From an uncultured Flavobacteriaceae bacterium (GTDB lineage Bacteria; Bacteroidota; Bacteroidia; Flavobacteriales; Flavobacteriaceae): a stretch of DNA of 64,000 nt. The position numbers and the translations under genes were made by a program. Shown one piece after another: positions 63,867 to 64,000 of the stretch. The stretch spans positions 434,001 to 498,000 of the forward strand of contig CANLWN010000005.1 in the NCBI GenBank assembly GCA_947494825.1, read 5' to 3'. Below the pieces are notes generated by a model, which saw only the letters and a program-made list of their open reading frames with translations, was not told where the DNA came from and ran no database searches. Each line of letters starts with the position of its first letter. Position 1 is the first letter of the stretch.

Positions 63867-64000
63867 ATGAAAAAAGTAAGCATACTTTTGGCTTTGCTTT
63901 TCTGTGCTGCAAATTTAGCGAACACCCTCCCCCCCACATCGGACCTAAAGATTGGAAGTGTTTCCGGTAAGGTTATCGATGTCAAACTGAAACAACCCGT
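63867..64000 (+). CDS. Outer-membrane protein N-terminus with CarboxypepD_reg-like domain, cut by the window edge
   Basis: The ATG at 63867 opens 44 codons to the edge. The signal peptide MKKVSILLALLFCAANLANT is followed by GSVSGKVIDVKLKQPV, the start of the carboxypeptidase-regulatory-like beta-sandwich found before TonB-dependent receptors and related barrel proteins in Bacteroidota. The body of the protein is outside the window, so whether it is a SusC-like receptor or an outer-membrane beta-barrel of the OMP_b-brl family is undecided. Confidence 0.75.
   Translation, partial: MKKVSILLALLFCAANLANTLPPTSDLKIGSVSGKVIDVKLKQP

Noticed and set aside
1-64000. CRISPR array, insertion sequence or prophage.
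   Set aside because: No regularly spaced repeats, transposase, integrase or phage structural genes were seen. The only long direct repeat noticed is the 66-bp pair.

Overview
The window is chromosomal DNA from a member of the Bacteroidota, most likely a pigmented Flavobacteriaceae. The support is the ribosomal block rpmB-rpmG-DUF4295 beside ftsY, a mitochondrial-type aconitase, a compact crtI-crtB-crtZ carotenoid cluster, many DUF families typical of the phylum (DUF2911, DUF5916, DUF1080, DUF1761, DUF4287/DUF5655), and a TTG/TAnnTTTG (-33/-7) promoter upstream of rpmB. Genus cannot be decided from the sequence. There are no rRNA genes, CRISPR arrays, transposases or integrases.

Layout. 0-9.4 kb: a truncated AraC regulator, a metallo-beta-lactamase lipoprotein, a GH29 fucosidase, a small GIY-YIG-like protein, a lone receiver protein, and a Nudix-derived regulator divergent from a 1141-residue ThuA / sugar dehydrogenase / PKD / cytochrome c / CBM6 fusion. 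9.5-16.8 kb: an RND efflux operon read on the minus strand, whose TolC carries an N-terminal periplasmic-binding domain and whose last gene is a potassium-channel protein. 17.1-21.4 kb: a DUF5916 outer-membrane protein, a DJ-1/PfpI protein and a class C beta-lactamase-like protein. 21.5-25.8 kb: four exported proteins (one Ig-like, three propeller-like, two of them paralogues) in one operon, divergent from a membrane AraC regulator with a heavy-metal-binding domain. 27.8 kb: tRNA-Leu(GAG) with its own terminator and a truncated GIY-YIG gene behind it.

28-34 kb: a DadA-like oxidoreductase, a DUF1080 lipoprotein, then a CarH-type B12-binding MerR regulator followed by crtI, crtB and crtZ, which points to light-controlled carotenoid synthesis. 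The lycopene cyclase that zeaxanthin would need is not here. 34-41 kb: two tandem TlpA-like proteins (one has lost its nucleophilic cysteine), aconitase, MoxR and two SurA/PpiC-type folding factors. 41-45.7 kb: two paralogous SRPBCC proteins, an AHSA1-like protein, a serine hydrolase, a GNAT and an AraC regulator.

45.67-48.34 kb is the most unusual part. A perfect 66-bp direct repeat brackets an AT-rich insert of about 2.5 kb. It contains a 57-codon gene for a double-glycine-leader peptide with its own terminator, a complete CPBP-family membrane protease and a TPR lipoprotein. This looks like an acquired bacteriocin- or signal-peptide module placed between an AraC gene and a DUF1761 gene that would otherwise be only about 60 bp apart.

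48.3-64 kb is mostly conserved housekeeping: rimO, an amidase / DUF2911 / ftsY chain with overlapping ends, the L28/L33 block, cinA with an Hpt protein, a FAH-family enzyme and an exonuclease, a 2-oxoacid dehydrogenase E2, recR, a sodium:solute symporter, a CoA-binding protein, and the start of a CarboxypepD_reg-like outer-membrane protein at the right edge.
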